Assembly (NCBI RefSeq): GCF_051235805.1 | Contig: NZ_JBPNXV010000001.1 | Location: 620,001 to 684,000, forward strand | Length of the DNA stretch: 64,000 nucleotides | Origin: Pseudothermotoga_B sp051235805 | GTDB lineage: Bacteria; Thermotogota; Thermotogae; Thermotogales; DSM-5069 | Direction: 5' to 3' | The notes under the pieces: model-generated | What the model was told of the DNA's origin: nothing | The model's input: the letters and a program-made list of their open reading frames with translations, nothing else | The model's database searches: none | In this document: piece after piece, positions 8,832 to 17,039 of the stretch | Position numbering within the stretch: position 1 is the stretch's first letter | Layout of the letters: every line of letters starts with the position of its first letter | Made by a program: the position numbers and the translations under genes

Positions 8832-10064
8832 TCAGAGAGAGTACAGTTCAACCAGCTGGCCAGTGTAAATTCCTTCCACTTGTGCTGGTATTCTCACAAC
8901 CCCGTCTGCCATAGCGATGTTTGAAACATGAGCAGTCTCGCTGAAAAGTGGATCTGCCAAGATCTCATCTTTTTCATATCTTAGTTTCACCCTAACGAAA
9001 TGCTCTCTGCCCTGTATTGAAGGTACATTCTTAGTTATTCGTACCATGCCAATGGGTTTTGGTATGAACTCACTTTCGTTTTCAAGTTTTCTCAGAGTTG
9101 GCAACAGGAAAAATCTACTGCTCACATAGAAAGAAACAGGGTTTCCAGGCAGTCCCAAGATAGGTTTTGTACCAGCCAAAGCAAAGATCGTCGGTTTTCC
9201 AGGCTGTACCATAACACCATGATATACTATGCCAGAGTTCCCAAGTCTTTCTATGGCTTTTGCTGTGTAATCTCTTGTCCCAATAGAACTACCACCTGCT
9301 ATCACGATGATGTCGTAATCATCAATGCAAGCCTTCATAACATTGTAAAGAGATTCTTCGTTGTCTCTGACGTGTCCAACCCTATGGGCAGAAAATCCCA
9401 AGGCTTTCAACCAAGTGACCAATGAATAGGTGTTGCTGTCTCTGACTTGAGTGAATGTACAGTCCTGCCACGGTTCGACTATCTCATCTCCTGTAGAGAT
9501 AACCGCTATTCTTGCACGTCTGTATACGTTGATTTCAGTTATTCCGAGTTGAAGCAAAAGCTGAATGTGTCCTATTCTCACCCTTGTACTGGCTGTCAAA
9601 ACTATTTCATTCTTTTTGATATCTTCATCGTATTTCATCACATTCTCCCAGATGCCAACAGGTTTTGTAACTTCAACGAATTCGCCGAAGCTCTGCGTGT
9701 GCTCGACCATTACAACGGCATCTGCTCCCGCTGGCAGAGCACCGCCAGTTGGTATCCAGGCAGCTTCACCACTCTGCAAAGAACGGTCTGGTTTTTCCCC
9801 AATACGAACTTCAAAGGCGTTTTTCAAAATGGCAGGCAGATTTGCCGATGCACCCTTTGTATCCGATGCTTTCACGGCATAACCGTCTACTAAGGACTTG
9901 TTGAAACCTGGTAGATCTTCCTTTGCGAAAATGTTTTGAGCGCAAACTGAACCCAATGAAGCTGTTGTTTCGATCGTATGTTTTTGATCTATAGGTTTGA
10001 TCTTTGAAATGAAGTTTTCGTAGATCTCTTGAACACTGGCAAATCTGAGAAATTCAATTTTCAT
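8832..10064 (-). CDS. moeA: Molybdopterin molybdenumtransferase
   Basis: 410 aa. Inserts molybdate or tungstate into adenylylated molybdopterin, the last step of molybdenum/tungsten cofactor assembly. Visible family motifs are SLVDGYAV near residue 60, IPTGGALPAGADAVVM, STGDEIVEP, the GGSSIGTRDYT loop and QPGKPTIFA...LGLPGNPVS. It overlaps mogA by 11 bp, with a GGTGAG site inside that gene. A second MoeA-like gene (10565-12490) lies two genes upstream, so this copy is probably the catalytic housekeeping one; in a thermophile of this group the metal could be tungsten. Confidence 0.94.
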   Translation of the reverse strand: MKIEFLRFASVQEIYENFISKIKPIDQKHTIETTASLGSVCAQNIFAKEDLPGFNKSLVDGYAVKASDTKGASANLPAILKNAFEVRIGEKPDRSLQSGEAAWIPTGGALPAGADAVVMVEHTQSFGEFVEVTKPVGIWENVMKYDEDIKKNEIVLTASTRVRIGHIQLLLQLGITEINVYRRARIAVISTGDEIVEPWQDCTFTQVRDSNTYSLVTWLKALGFSAHRVGHVRDNEESLYNVMKACIDDYDIIVIAGGSSIGTRDYTAKAIERLGNSGIVYHGVMVQPGKPTIFALAGTKPILGLPGNPVSFYVSSRFFLLPTLRKLENESEFIPKPIGMVRITKNVPSIQGREHFVRVKLRYEKDEILADPLFSETAHVSNIAMADGVVRIPAQVEGIYTGQLVELYSL

Positions 10065-10572
10065 GATCTCTCACCAGTTTTTCTCTTTGCTCGGCACAAT
10101 CACTCATAGATCCCTTTATTTTCTCGAGTGCATGAGGTATCACTGGCAAGATCGCTTCAAGATTTTCACTCACAGCCTTCGGACTGCCAGGAAGATTGAT
10201 TATAAGAGTCTGATCCCTAATTCCCACAACCGCACGAGAGAGCATGCCAAGTGGTGTATATTTAAGTGATTCGTTGATCATGGCTATCTCCATGCCGTGA
10301 ATTCTCTTTTCCACAACTGCAAGAGTGGCTTCGGGTGTGACATCTCTTGGAGAAAGCCCTGTACCACCAGTTGTGATGATCAAGTCATATTTGTTCTCGC
10401 AGAGATTCAAAAGCTCATCTCTTATCAACTCGAATTCGTCGGGCAGAATTTTATAAGACTCCACAACGGCATCTATCTTCTTGAGCATTTGGATGATCAA
10501 CTTACCACTCTCGTCCTCTCTCTGCCCCTTAAAGCCCTTGTCACTCATGGTAAGCACAGCCACTTTAATCAT
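10054..10572 (-). CDS. mogA: Molybdopterin adenylyltransferase (MogA/MoaB family)
   Basis: Adenylylates molybdopterin before metal insertion. 172 aa from ATG at 10572, chosen over an in-frame GTG three codons earlier because the AGAGGTG site spans that GTG and is correctly spaced for the ATG. TTGGTGLSPRDVTPEA and the substrate-binding LPGSPKAV are typical. Overlaps the upstream MoeA-PBP gene by 8 bp and downstream moeA by 11 bp, so the three genes act as one cofactor module. Confidence 0.93.
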   Translation of the reverse strand: MIKVAVLTMSDKGFKGQREDESGKLIIQMLKKIDAVVESYKILPDEFELIRDELLNLCENKYDLIITTGGTGLSPRDVTPEATLAVVEKRIHGMEIAMINESLKYTPLGMLSRAVVGIRDQTLIINLPGSPKAVSENLEAILPVIPHALEKIKGSMSDCAEQREKLVRDHEN

Positions 10573-12490
10573 TCTGGTCACCTCTGATGATCTGACCTAC
10601 ATTTGAAAGATCATACCCCTGCCATGTCAACGCATTGTTGCGAAATTCTTGTGAAAGAAGTATGTTCATAATCAATTCAAATCGATCATCTTTGCTGAAT
10701 TCAGTTAAGATGAGCAGATCATATTCTTCCCAGTAGAGTGGTATGAAGTCGAGGTCCATTATCTGAGCCGCTGAAGCAACACCAAGTCCTACGTCTGCCA
10801 AGCCTTTTTTTATTTTCAGTGCAAGACTTATATGTGTGAACTCCTCATCATCGTACCCATTTATCTGCATTGGGTCTATACCGAGTACCGACAGATGATA
10901 GTCGAGCAAGATTCTCGTGCCTGACGCCTTTTGTCTGTTGACGAACCTTACATCCTTTCTCACAAGATCAAAGAGATCTTTAATGCCTTTTGGGTTTGAT
11001 CTTTGAACGATCAAACCTTGATTGCGCTTCAGAAATTTCACAAGCACGAAATCCTTCAGGTATTTTTTCAAATAAGGAAGGTTGTAAGTACCAGACTGTG
11101 GGTCAAAGAGATGAAGACCACCGATGTGCGCGTATTCTTTCGCGATGGCAATCAGTCCACCCATGCTACCGACATTCGTTATGGCAATGGTTGTGGTGAA
11201 ATCTTTCTCTTTGACCATGTCTGCTAAGATCGACAAGAGTGGATCATGACTCCCAATGAAAAGTATGTTTTTATCGATCTCTTCGATTGACTTACACGTT
11301 TTCACAATCGCTTTTTGACCTTCGTCAAGCACCTCCACCCCTTTCGGTACAACGATCGTTCCATCCATTCTTGCCAGGGCGTCCATCGATGCTGCTCCTC
11401 TTTTCAAGGGAACGAAAACGTACCTGTCTTTGACCTTCGAGAGACTCACTCTTATGTATTCATCTTCGCTTATTGAAGAGAAGATTCTGCGCGTTGAAAT
11501 AGCTTCTACAACAGTTTCATTGACTGGGGTAATCCTGAGTTTCTGTAGAGCTATGGGTTTTACTATCTGCTCGAGTACAACATAACAAGAACCTGGATAA
11601 CCAGGTAACCCTATCACTGGCTTGCCGTTGACCGTTGCTAAAATCGTGGGTTTGCCAGGTCTTATGTTCAAACCATGGGCTATGACCTGTCCAAGTTCTT
11701 CAAGAACGTGGTATGAGTAATCAAAACTACCAGCAGATGAGCCGGCGTTCAGCAAGATCATGTCATAAGATGAAATCGCTTCAAAAAGGGTGGACAGTAC
11801 AGATTCATATTTGTCCTCAACAACTGGGTGTATTTCTACATCTACAGCTGGATCGATTTGACTTAAATGGCTTTTAATGAGTGTTGAATTGGTTTCTGGT
11901 ATAAAGCCTTCTTTCAATTCGCTTTCTGGACTCACAATTTCAGTGCCTGTCGGAATGACAATCACCTTCAGTTTCTTCAAGACTTCAACTTCAAAGACAC
12001 CTGCGGCTAATAGAAGTGACAGATCATACGGTTTTAGGTGATGATAACGTGTGAAGATCATGTCTTTCTCAGATAGATCTTCACCGATCAAGCGTACGTT
12101 GTGAAAAGCGGGCACAGATTCAAAGATCTGAATGTGATCATCGTCTATTATGTGAATGTTTTCGATCATTATCACAGCATCGAAAGGTGGCTCAAGTGGA
12201 TTGCCTGTGTTGACAAACTTGAACTGGTTTTTAGAAAGGATCTTAGGGTTTGTTTTGCAGGCACCAATTGTATCAACGCTTCTAACCATTATTCCATCCA
12301 TCGCTGCGCTGTTGTAGGTAGGCACACTTCTGTTTGCGTACACGGGTTTAGCGAGAACTCTACCCAAAGCTTGCGTTGTAGGTATGGTCTCCCCCTGAGG
12401 TGTGAAAAAGCCACAATCTTGGAGTCTTTTGATGTACTCTCCCAAAGCGTCAGACAGGTTGAGTTTTTTCAGATATATCTTTCTCTCCAA
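10565..12490 (-). CDS. MoeA-like protein fused to a periplasmic-binding-protein-like domain
   Basis: 641 aa, TTG start at 12490 seven bases after GGAGGT. Residues 1-400 have the MoeA fold (NSAAMDGIMVRS, IPTGTEIVSPES, NAGSSAGSFDY, RPGKPTILA, GLPGYPGS). Residues 415-641 form a separate PBP-like domain of the type found after MoeA or in ModE/LysR-like sensors (SHDPLLSILADM, NRQKASGTRILLD, GLADVGLGVASAA). In such proteins this domain is thought to bind a small ligand such as an oxyanion or cofactor precursor, but this is not proven. It lacks a signal peptide, so it is cytoplasmic. First gene of the long operon. Confidence 0.9.
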   Translation of the reverse strand: MERKIYLKKLNLSDALGEYIKRLQDCGFFTPQGETIPTTQALGRVLAKPVYANRSVPTYNSAAMDGIMVRSVDTIGACKTNPKILSKNQFKFVNTGNPLEPPFDAVIMIENIHIIDDDHIQIFESVPAFHNVRLIGEDLSEKDMIFTRYHHLKPYDLSLLLAAGVFEVEVLKKLKVIVIPTGTEIVSPESELKEGFIPETNSTLIKSHLSQIDPAVDVEIHPVVEDKYESVLSTLFEAISSYDMILLNAGSSAGSFDYSYHVLEELGQVIAHGLNIRPGKPTILATVNGKPVIGLPGYPGSCYVVLEQIVKPIALQKLRITPVNETVVEAISTRRIFSSISEDEYIRVSLSKVKDRYVFVPLKRGAASMDALARMDGTIVVPKGVEVLDEGQKAIVKTCKSIEEIDKNILFIGSHDPLLSILADMVKEKDFTTTIAITNVGSMGGLIAIAKEYAHIGGLHLFDPQSGTYNLPYLKKYLKDFVLVKFLKRNQGLIVQRSNPKGIKDLFDLVRKDVRFVNRQKASGTRILLDYHLSVLGIDPMQINGYDDEEFTHISLALKIKKGLADVGLGVASAAQIMDLDFIPLYWEEYDLLILTEFSKDDRFELIMNILLSQEFRNNALTWQGYDLSNVGQIIRGDQND

Positions 12491-12514
12491 GTGTTATACC
12501 TCCACAAGAAAGAT

Positions 12515-12520
12515 TTTATA
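12515..12520 (-). promoter_or_regulatory. Extended -10 promoter for the moeA operon
   Basis: On the minus strand TGGTATAAA forms an extended -10 about 25 bp before the TTG start of the MoeA-PBP gene. No convincing -35 hexamer is seen, which extended -10 promoters tolerate. Confidence 0.45.
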
Positions 12521-12598
12521 CCAGTATGCTGGTTTGAGAAGAATCAAAGCAGTTGCGAGGAAGGAAGAATTTTCACTGTGGCAAAATAAATAGAAGAA

Positions 12599-12620
12599 AG
12601 TGGGAGATAACTCTCCCACT
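12599..12620 (-). terminator. Intrinsic terminator after the FMN-binding gene
   Basis: Perfect 8-bp arms AGTGGGAG and CTCCCACT around a 6-nt loop, directly after the TAG of the FMN-binding gene. On the minus strand it is followed by TTTCTTCTATTTATTTT. It separates this gene from the moeA operon. Confidence 0.85.
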
Positions 12621-13391
12621 CTAATCTTCTCTTGTCTTTGCAGAATCAAGAGCCCTTTGAATTGCTTGAAGCCACTGCTTGGAACTCACTGTGGCTCCGG
12701 TATAGGCATCTACCTGTAAGCTTTGTTTTTCGACCACTCTCTTGGCAATTTCCTCCCTGGCTTGGTGGTATGGAGGGTAAGGGTACTCACTTGGTTTGAG
12801 CGTAAAGATCTGTCTATTTGCCTCATCGTAGACGGGTTTGCCATCTTTGAGTTGTGGGGTTGCCTCGTTGAGTTCTACTTTTATTATTTTGTCGTTTTCG
12901 ATCGTAACCCAAGCCAAGCCGTAGCCAAATCCTCCTTGATCTGAAACACCCATGAAAGTGCCATTGAAGTACTCAGTGTCAGCCTTGTCGTTTCTGGCTT
13001 TTTCGAGTGCGAACTTGACTGCCTCTATCGCTTTCTTGGAAGAACTCGTTGCACCCGTGAAGGTGTCTACGTTCCAGGTGTTCTTCTCAACAAATCTTTT
13101 TGCCATTTCTTTGTGCATCTCTTCTAACAAAGGAAATCTCAAACCATAGACATTGTAGAGCTTTTCCACTCCAAGACCATCGAATTCTTTGATCGTCACG
13201 TTGGTGATCTTCTCGTCTTTGAGCGTTACAAAGACTTGTACGTAACCATATTTGTCGCCTTGAGAGACAGCTTGAAAGGTTCCAGCTCTGTAGGTTTTCA
13301 CCGTACTGGTCGCGGCTATCAATAACAGAGCACCAACAACAGCAAGCGCGTAGACAGTATAGACCAAGATCTGCTTTACCAAATGACTCAC
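12621..13391 (-). CDS. Membrane-anchored protein with two FMN-binding domains
   Basis: 256 aa. Residues 6-28 are one hydrophobic segment, an uncleaved anchor or signal peptide. Two repeated FMN_bind domains follow, each ending in the flavinylation-type motif: DTFTGATSSS (about 109-118) and DAYTGATVSS (about 228-237). In NqrC/RnfG and related electron carriers the threonine of such a motif holds FMN in phosphoester linkage added by ApbE. Both repeats keep the motif, suggesting a two-flavin extracytoplasmic electron relay. The GTG at 13391 overlaps the AAGGAG site; a TTG at 13382 has better spacing and may be the true start. No ApbE or redox partner is in the window. Confidence 0.85.
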   Translation of the reverse strand: MSHLVKQILVYTVYALAVVGALLLIAATSTVKTYRAGTFQAVSQGDKYGYVQVFVTLKDEKITNVTIKEFDGLGVEKLYNVYGLRFPLLEEMHKEMAKRFVEKNTWNVDTFTGATSSSKKAIEAVKFALEKARNDKADTEYFNGTFMGVSDQGGFGYGLAWVTIENDKIIKVELNEATPQLKDGKPVYDEANRQIFTLKPSEYPYPPYHQAREEIAKRVVEKQSLQVDAYTGATVSSKQWLQAIQRALDSAKTRED

Positions 13392-13479
13392 CTCCTTAGA
13401 GGGTTTAAATGCTAACGAATTAATGAAAAATCAAAAGGGTATCGTCGAATTAGAATAAGATGGAATCTATCACACTTTT

Positions 13480-13507
13480 ATGTTACTTGCTCTGCCTGAT
13501 ATGTCAA
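13480..13507 (-). promoter_or_regulatory. Promoter for the FMN-binding gene
   Basis: Minus-strand TTGACA (13507-13502), 16-bp spacer, TAACAT (13485-13480). It predicts a 5' leader of roughly 80-90 nt before the FMN-binding gene. Confidence 0.55.
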
Positions 13508-13566
13508 GTTACAATTTGTAGTGTCTACCATTCTTCTTCATTCAGCAAAGGTATTATACTCATTGG

Positions 13567-14466
13567 GTGATGAAGGTGAAGCCCAGTTATTTGGAGATTG
13601 GCATAGATCAACTGTCAAGAAGGGCAGATCTTCTTTATTCAAAGATGAGAAATTGCGAGTTGTGTCCAAGAAGGTGTCATGTAGACAGACTGAGCGGAGA
13701 AACTGGTTTCTGTGGTGTTGCAGATATTCCGTTTGTTGCAAGCTATGGACCTCATTTTGGCGAGGAAAGTTTTCTGGTCGGAACTAATGGCTCTGGTACG
13801 ATATTTTTCAGTGGGTGCAATCTTGCTTGTGTTTTTTGCCAGAACTGGGAGATAAGTCAGGCTCGTGAGGGTAGAAAAATAACGATTGAAGAACTTGCCA
13901 CGATCATGTTGAAAATACAATCCTTCGGTTGTCACAATCTGAACCTGGTGACTCCTACACACCAAATAGCGATGATACTCAAAGCCCTGGTGATCGCTGT
14001 GCAAAAGGGCTTCACTTTACCTGTTTTATACAACTGTGGAGGTTATGAATCTTCTGAAACTCTCAGATTGCTCGATGGCATAGTCGATATCTACATGCCA
14101 GATTTCAAGTATGGTGACAATGAGTCAGCTCTTCTTTACTCTGGTGTTCCTGATTATGTAGAGATTTCAACAAGCGCCCTAAAAGAGATGTATCAGCAGG
14201 TTGGTCCGCTCACAGTAGAAACAGGCATCGCTGTGCGCGGTGTTTTTGTGCGCCATCTTGTGCTTCCAAAGGATCTTACAAAGAGTCAGAAGGTTTTTCA
14301 AACCATCGCATCGATAAGCAAAGAAATCCCTGTGAACGTGATGAATCAATATTACCCAGCGCACAGAGCTTATGAATACGAAGAGCTCTCAAGAAGAATC
14401 TATCCAAGTGAGTTTGAAAAGGCTATCTCTGCAGCAAGGGATCTTGGACTGAGGATAGTTAGATGA
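13567..14466 (+). CDS. Radical SAM protein, PflX-like (COG1313 type)
   Basis: About 299 aa. The radical SAM cluster motif is GCNLACVFC (Cys84, Cys88, Cys91), preceded by a second cysteine group CELCPRRC...FC (Cys30, 33, 37, 49) that probably binds another cluster or zinc, as in pyruvate formate-lyase activase relatives annotated PflX. Its substrate is unknown. Start is GTG 13567 or ATG 13570. No Shine-Dalgarno is visible, and a TATTATACT -10-like sequence at 13552-13560 ends only 6-9 bp before the start, so the message may be leaderless. It converges on the Spy-like gene at 14514. Confidence 0.85.
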   Translation: MMKVKPSYLEIGIDQLSRRADLLYSKMRNCELCPRRCHVDRLSGETGFCGVADIPFVASYGPHFGEESFLVGTNGSGTIFFSGCNLACVFCQNWEISQAREGRKITIEELATIMLKIQSFGCHNLNLVTPTHQIAMILKALVIAVQKGFTLPVLYNCGGYESSETLRLLDGIVDIYMPDFKYGDNESALLYSGVPDYVEISTSALKEMYQQVGPLTVETGIAVRGVFVRHLVLPKDLTKSQKVFQTIASISKEIPVNVMNQYYPAHRAYEYEELSRRIYPSEFEKAISAARDLGLRIVR

Positions 14467-14476
14467 AAATAAAGAG

Positions 14477-14494
14477 CGCCGGCTTTCGCCGGCG
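14477..14494 (-). terminator. Terminator hairpin between convergent genes
   Basis: A 7-bp GC-only stem CGCCGGC / GCCGGCG with loop TTTC. On the minus strand it is followed by a T-rich GCTCTTTATTTTC, so it best serves the Spy-like gene; it may also slow plus-strand transcription from the radical SAM gene. A run of G5-T-G6 (14502-14513) lies between it and the stop codon at 14514. Confidence 0.75.
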
Positions 14495-14513
14495 TCCTCG
14501 AGGGGGTGGGGGG

Positions 14514-15095
14514 TTATTGGAGGTATGCTCTCAACGCTTCTTCAAAATCGTCGTCCAAGAGTATTCCCAATCCAAAACCTGGTCTTTCAACTGCTTGGAA
14601 CTGCCTGTTCATCATCTTTTCTCTCAAAGGTTTCACTGCATCTCTTTCAAAGGGGCTCTGTGGCATAGATTTTCTCTGATTGTATTGCTGTGCGAACTCT
14701 CTAAATCTGTTCATGTAGTGCTGTTGTAGATTCTGAAGCTGTGAAACCTTTATTATGTCGGCGATCTTCTTTTCAGCGGTTTGCAAGATCTCTGCACGCT
14801 TTTGATTCAGTTCTCTCCTCTTTGATGCAAATTCATTGAGTGTCATTGATTTGGAATTTCCAAGCAGATCTTTGTAATCACTCTCAAGTTGTGCAAGTTG
14901 TTCTTTTGTTTCATCGATCACATTGAGCAACTGTTGTGCTTGTTCTTTCGAAAGATCTAATGCCTTGATGATCTCAGTGCAGGAAAGTTGTTTGTTCAGT
15001 TGCAGCATGTTTCCATAGCCCTTTCCAAATCCTGCTGCAAGAGTAAACGTTGCGACCAAAACCAAACTCATGACTAAAAGTACTGCCTTTTTCAT
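14514..15095 (-). CDS. Spy/CpxP-like secreted coiled-coil protein
   Basis: 193 aa, ATG at 15095 with GGAGGTGAAGGT in front. A signal peptide (MKKAVLLVMSLVLVATFTLA, cleavage near residue 20-21) is followed by an almost fully helical region with heptad-like spacing (LDLSKEQAQQLLNVIDETK, LNEFASKRRELNQKRAEIL). Length, helical content and the LDLSxEQ pattern resemble periplasmic Spy/CpxP metal-resistance chaperones, although the LTxxQ box is not clear. Expected in the envelope; exact function unknown. Confidence 0.65.
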   Translation of the reverse strand: MKKAVLLVMSLVLVATFTLAAGFGKGYGNMLQLNKQLSCTEIIKALDLSKEQAQQLLNVIDETKEQLAQLESDYKDLLGNSKSMTLNEFASKRRELNQKRAEILQTAEKKIADIIKVSQLQNLQQHYMNRFREFAQQYNQRKSMPQSPFERDAVKPLREKMMNRQFQAVERPGFGLGILLDDDFEEALRAYLQ

Positions 15096-15243
15096 ACCTT
15101 CACCTCCGTGTAGTTTTTTGTGTTCACTATAATTGTCTGATTTTGAAAGTCGTATGTTCTACTTTTTAAGAAAACTCTAATAATGCCACGGTTTTTCGCA
15201 AGATATTTCTCAAAAAGAGTACAATTCTCATAAGGAGGGTGAG

Positions 15244-16866
15244 ATGGTGATAAACGAATACGAAGTCTTTGAAACGGTCAGATTCATTTCGTCCTTTCAC
15301 AGAGTAAGGGGAAGCGATGAATACAAAAGACTTTTGGATAGGCTAATCGAAATGCTTCTTGGATGGGGTATCAAGAGAGAACAGATCGAGGTCATCGAGT
15401 ACCCCACTGGTGGAATCAAGTACGGTAACTTCGATTCGACAATGGTGTGGAACATAAGAGACGCTGAGCTGTGGCTTGAAGATCCTAGAATCTTTATCAA
15501 TTCCTTTGGAGCGTGCAAGACCAGTGTGCTCTTTGGAAGCAACCCGACCAATGGCTGGCAGTCCTTAGAACTGGTTGACGAAGAATACAGAGGAGACTTT
15601 TCTAACAAAGCAGTCCTTGTCAATGAAAATCCTTCTAAAGCCTTCAAAAAGTATGTAAAACAGCTTGGAGCTAAGTGCTTGATCGTCTATTACATGAGGG
15701 CTCAAGATGAATCCATTGGTAGAACCCCCGAAAAGATGCCTCAGACAGTTAATTATCTGTCGTTACCACACACACTTGAAGACAGTAAAGAGGGTGCCTT
15801 TGGTTTTTCGGTGAGTTTTGACCAGTTCAAATTTCTCAAAAAGTTTGCAAACAGAGGTAACAAAGTACGACTTTTTGTCGATAGTGAGCTGGAAGCGGGT
15901 AATTTGCAGGTTCTTCGCGTGAGATTTTCCAATCGCGGCATGAAAAAGATTGGTGTTGTCGCTCATTTGTGTCATCCAAACCCCGGTGCCAATGACAACG
16001 CCTCAGGATCTGCTTTGGCATTACATCTTTGCAGAGAACTCTTGGGCATGAAGACGGCTGTCGGTGTGGATATCATTCTCTTACCGGAGTTCTACGGTAG
16101 CTTGCCTTATGCGGCAGAGAATTCATATGACTGTGTGATCAATCTCGATATGGTGGGAGAAGATCAACAAAAAACAGGTTCCACTCTATCTTTGCACGAA
16201 ACACCTCCTTTGCTTTTGAATTATTACGATGAGCTTTTGTTTGAATCTCTCATGATCTATGCACCATTTAGTTCGGAGTCACCAGCAAGAAGATTTTTCA
16301 GATCGAGATTCAAAAGTGGTTCGGACCACGTTGTTTTTGAGAATTACGGTGTGCCATCGCCTTTCATAGGTCAGTGGCCAGATAAGTACTATCACACCAA
16401 CGAAGACACACCGGATAAATGCGACCCAGTTATGTTCAAGTGGGTTGGTCAGGCTGTGTTGAGAACACTTGAACTGTCAGAAGATCCGCCAAGACACATT
16501 TTAGAAGTTGCGCAGGCACAGGCAAAAGCATTCTTGATTAAGCTGGAAAACCAGCCTGGGTTTGACCTCATAAGAACTGTTATGATGGAAAAAAAGACTA
16601 AGCCTTCGAAAGATCTGAAATCTAAGAAAAAAATAGTGCCTTCCAAAGAAGGTCCTCTTGGTTATGAATGGCTTGACAAAGCAGGCGAGTTGTCGGAGAA
16701 GAGATATGTGGTGGACTTGGGTGAAATTCTCAACTTGGGTGCACGCTATTTACAAGATTACGATGCTTCGATATCCTTTGCGGCAAATTACATTGGAGCA
16801 GACAAAAAGGAGACCAAAGATATTCTCGATATTCTGATCAAGAATGATTTCATACATACCGTTTGA
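15244..16866 (+). CDS. M28-family aminopeptidase-like protein (DUF4910/COG4310 type)
   Basis: 540 aa, cytosolic (no signal peptide). The co-catalytic zinc site of M28 peptidases is visible: AHLCHP (His), ANDNASGSALA (bridging Asp), INLDMVGED (Asp) and YYHTNEDTPD (His). The N-terminal third holds an insert typical of the aminopeptidase/cyclase group. Residues 460-540 form a separate lysine-rich linker plus a helical tail (ISFAANYIGADKKETKDIL) that may be a winged-helix-like domain. AAGGAGGGTGAG lies before the ATG. It is transcribed towards the peptide-uptake operon, which would feed it substrates. Confidence 0.85.
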   Translation: MVINEYEVFETVRFISSFHRVRGSDEYKRLLDRLIEMLLGWGIKREQIEVIEYPTGGIKYGNFDSTMVWNIRDAELWLEDPRIFINSFGACKTSVLFGSNPTNGWQSLELVDEEYRGDFSNKAVLVNENPSKAFKKYVKQLGAKCLIVYYMRAQDESIGRTPEKMPQTVNYLSLPHTLEDSKEGAFGFSVSFDQFKFLKKFANRGNKVRLFVDSELEAGNLQVLRVRFSNRGMKKIGVVAHLCHPNPGANDNASGSALALHLCRELLGMKTAVGVDIILLPEFYGSLPYAAENSYDCVINLDMVGEDQQKTGSTLSLHETPPLLLNYYDELLFESLMIYAPFSSESPARRFFRSRFKSGSDHVVFENYGVPSPFIGQWPDKYYHTNEDTPDKCDPVMFKWVGQAVLRTLELSEDPPRHILEVAQAQAKAFLIKLENQPGFDLIRTVMMEKKTKPSKDLKSKKKIVPSKEGPLGYEWLDKAGELSEKRYVVDLGEILNLGARYLQDYDASISFAANYIGADKKETKDILDILIKNDFIHTV

Positions 16867-16892
16867 GCTGTGACGATCTTTGTGCACTCGAT

Positions 16893-16922
16893 GTATAACC
16901 ATATAATCATCAATTGTTATAC
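16893..16922 (+). terminator. Weak AT-rich terminator or dyad after the M28 gene
   Basis: Arms GTATAAC and GTTATAC (7 bp) around a 16-nt loop, followed by TTTT on the plus strand. The stem is AT-rich and would be weak at high temperature, so it could instead be an operator for the downstream ABC operon. Confidence 0.35.
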
Positions 16923-16965
16923 TTTTGTCATTACAAAGCTAATATCAGATGACCTTTATGAACAA

Positions 16966-16995
16966 TTGACTATCCACGTGAACTTGTGGTAAATT
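16966..16995 (+). promoter_or_regulatory. Promoter of the peptide ABC operon
   Basis: TTGACT (16966-16971), 18-bp spacer, TAAATT (16990-16995). Transcription would start near 17003, about 37 nt before the ATG of the binding protein. Confidence 0.5.
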
Positions 16996-17039
16996 ATTTG
17001 GTGTGGTTAGTTACCAAAATAACTCAAGGGGGTGTGTTT

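Noticed and set aside
16893..16922. Riboswitch before the peptide operon
   Set aside because: Only a simple AT-rich dyad is seen upstream of the promoter; no conserved aptamer pattern is recognisable.
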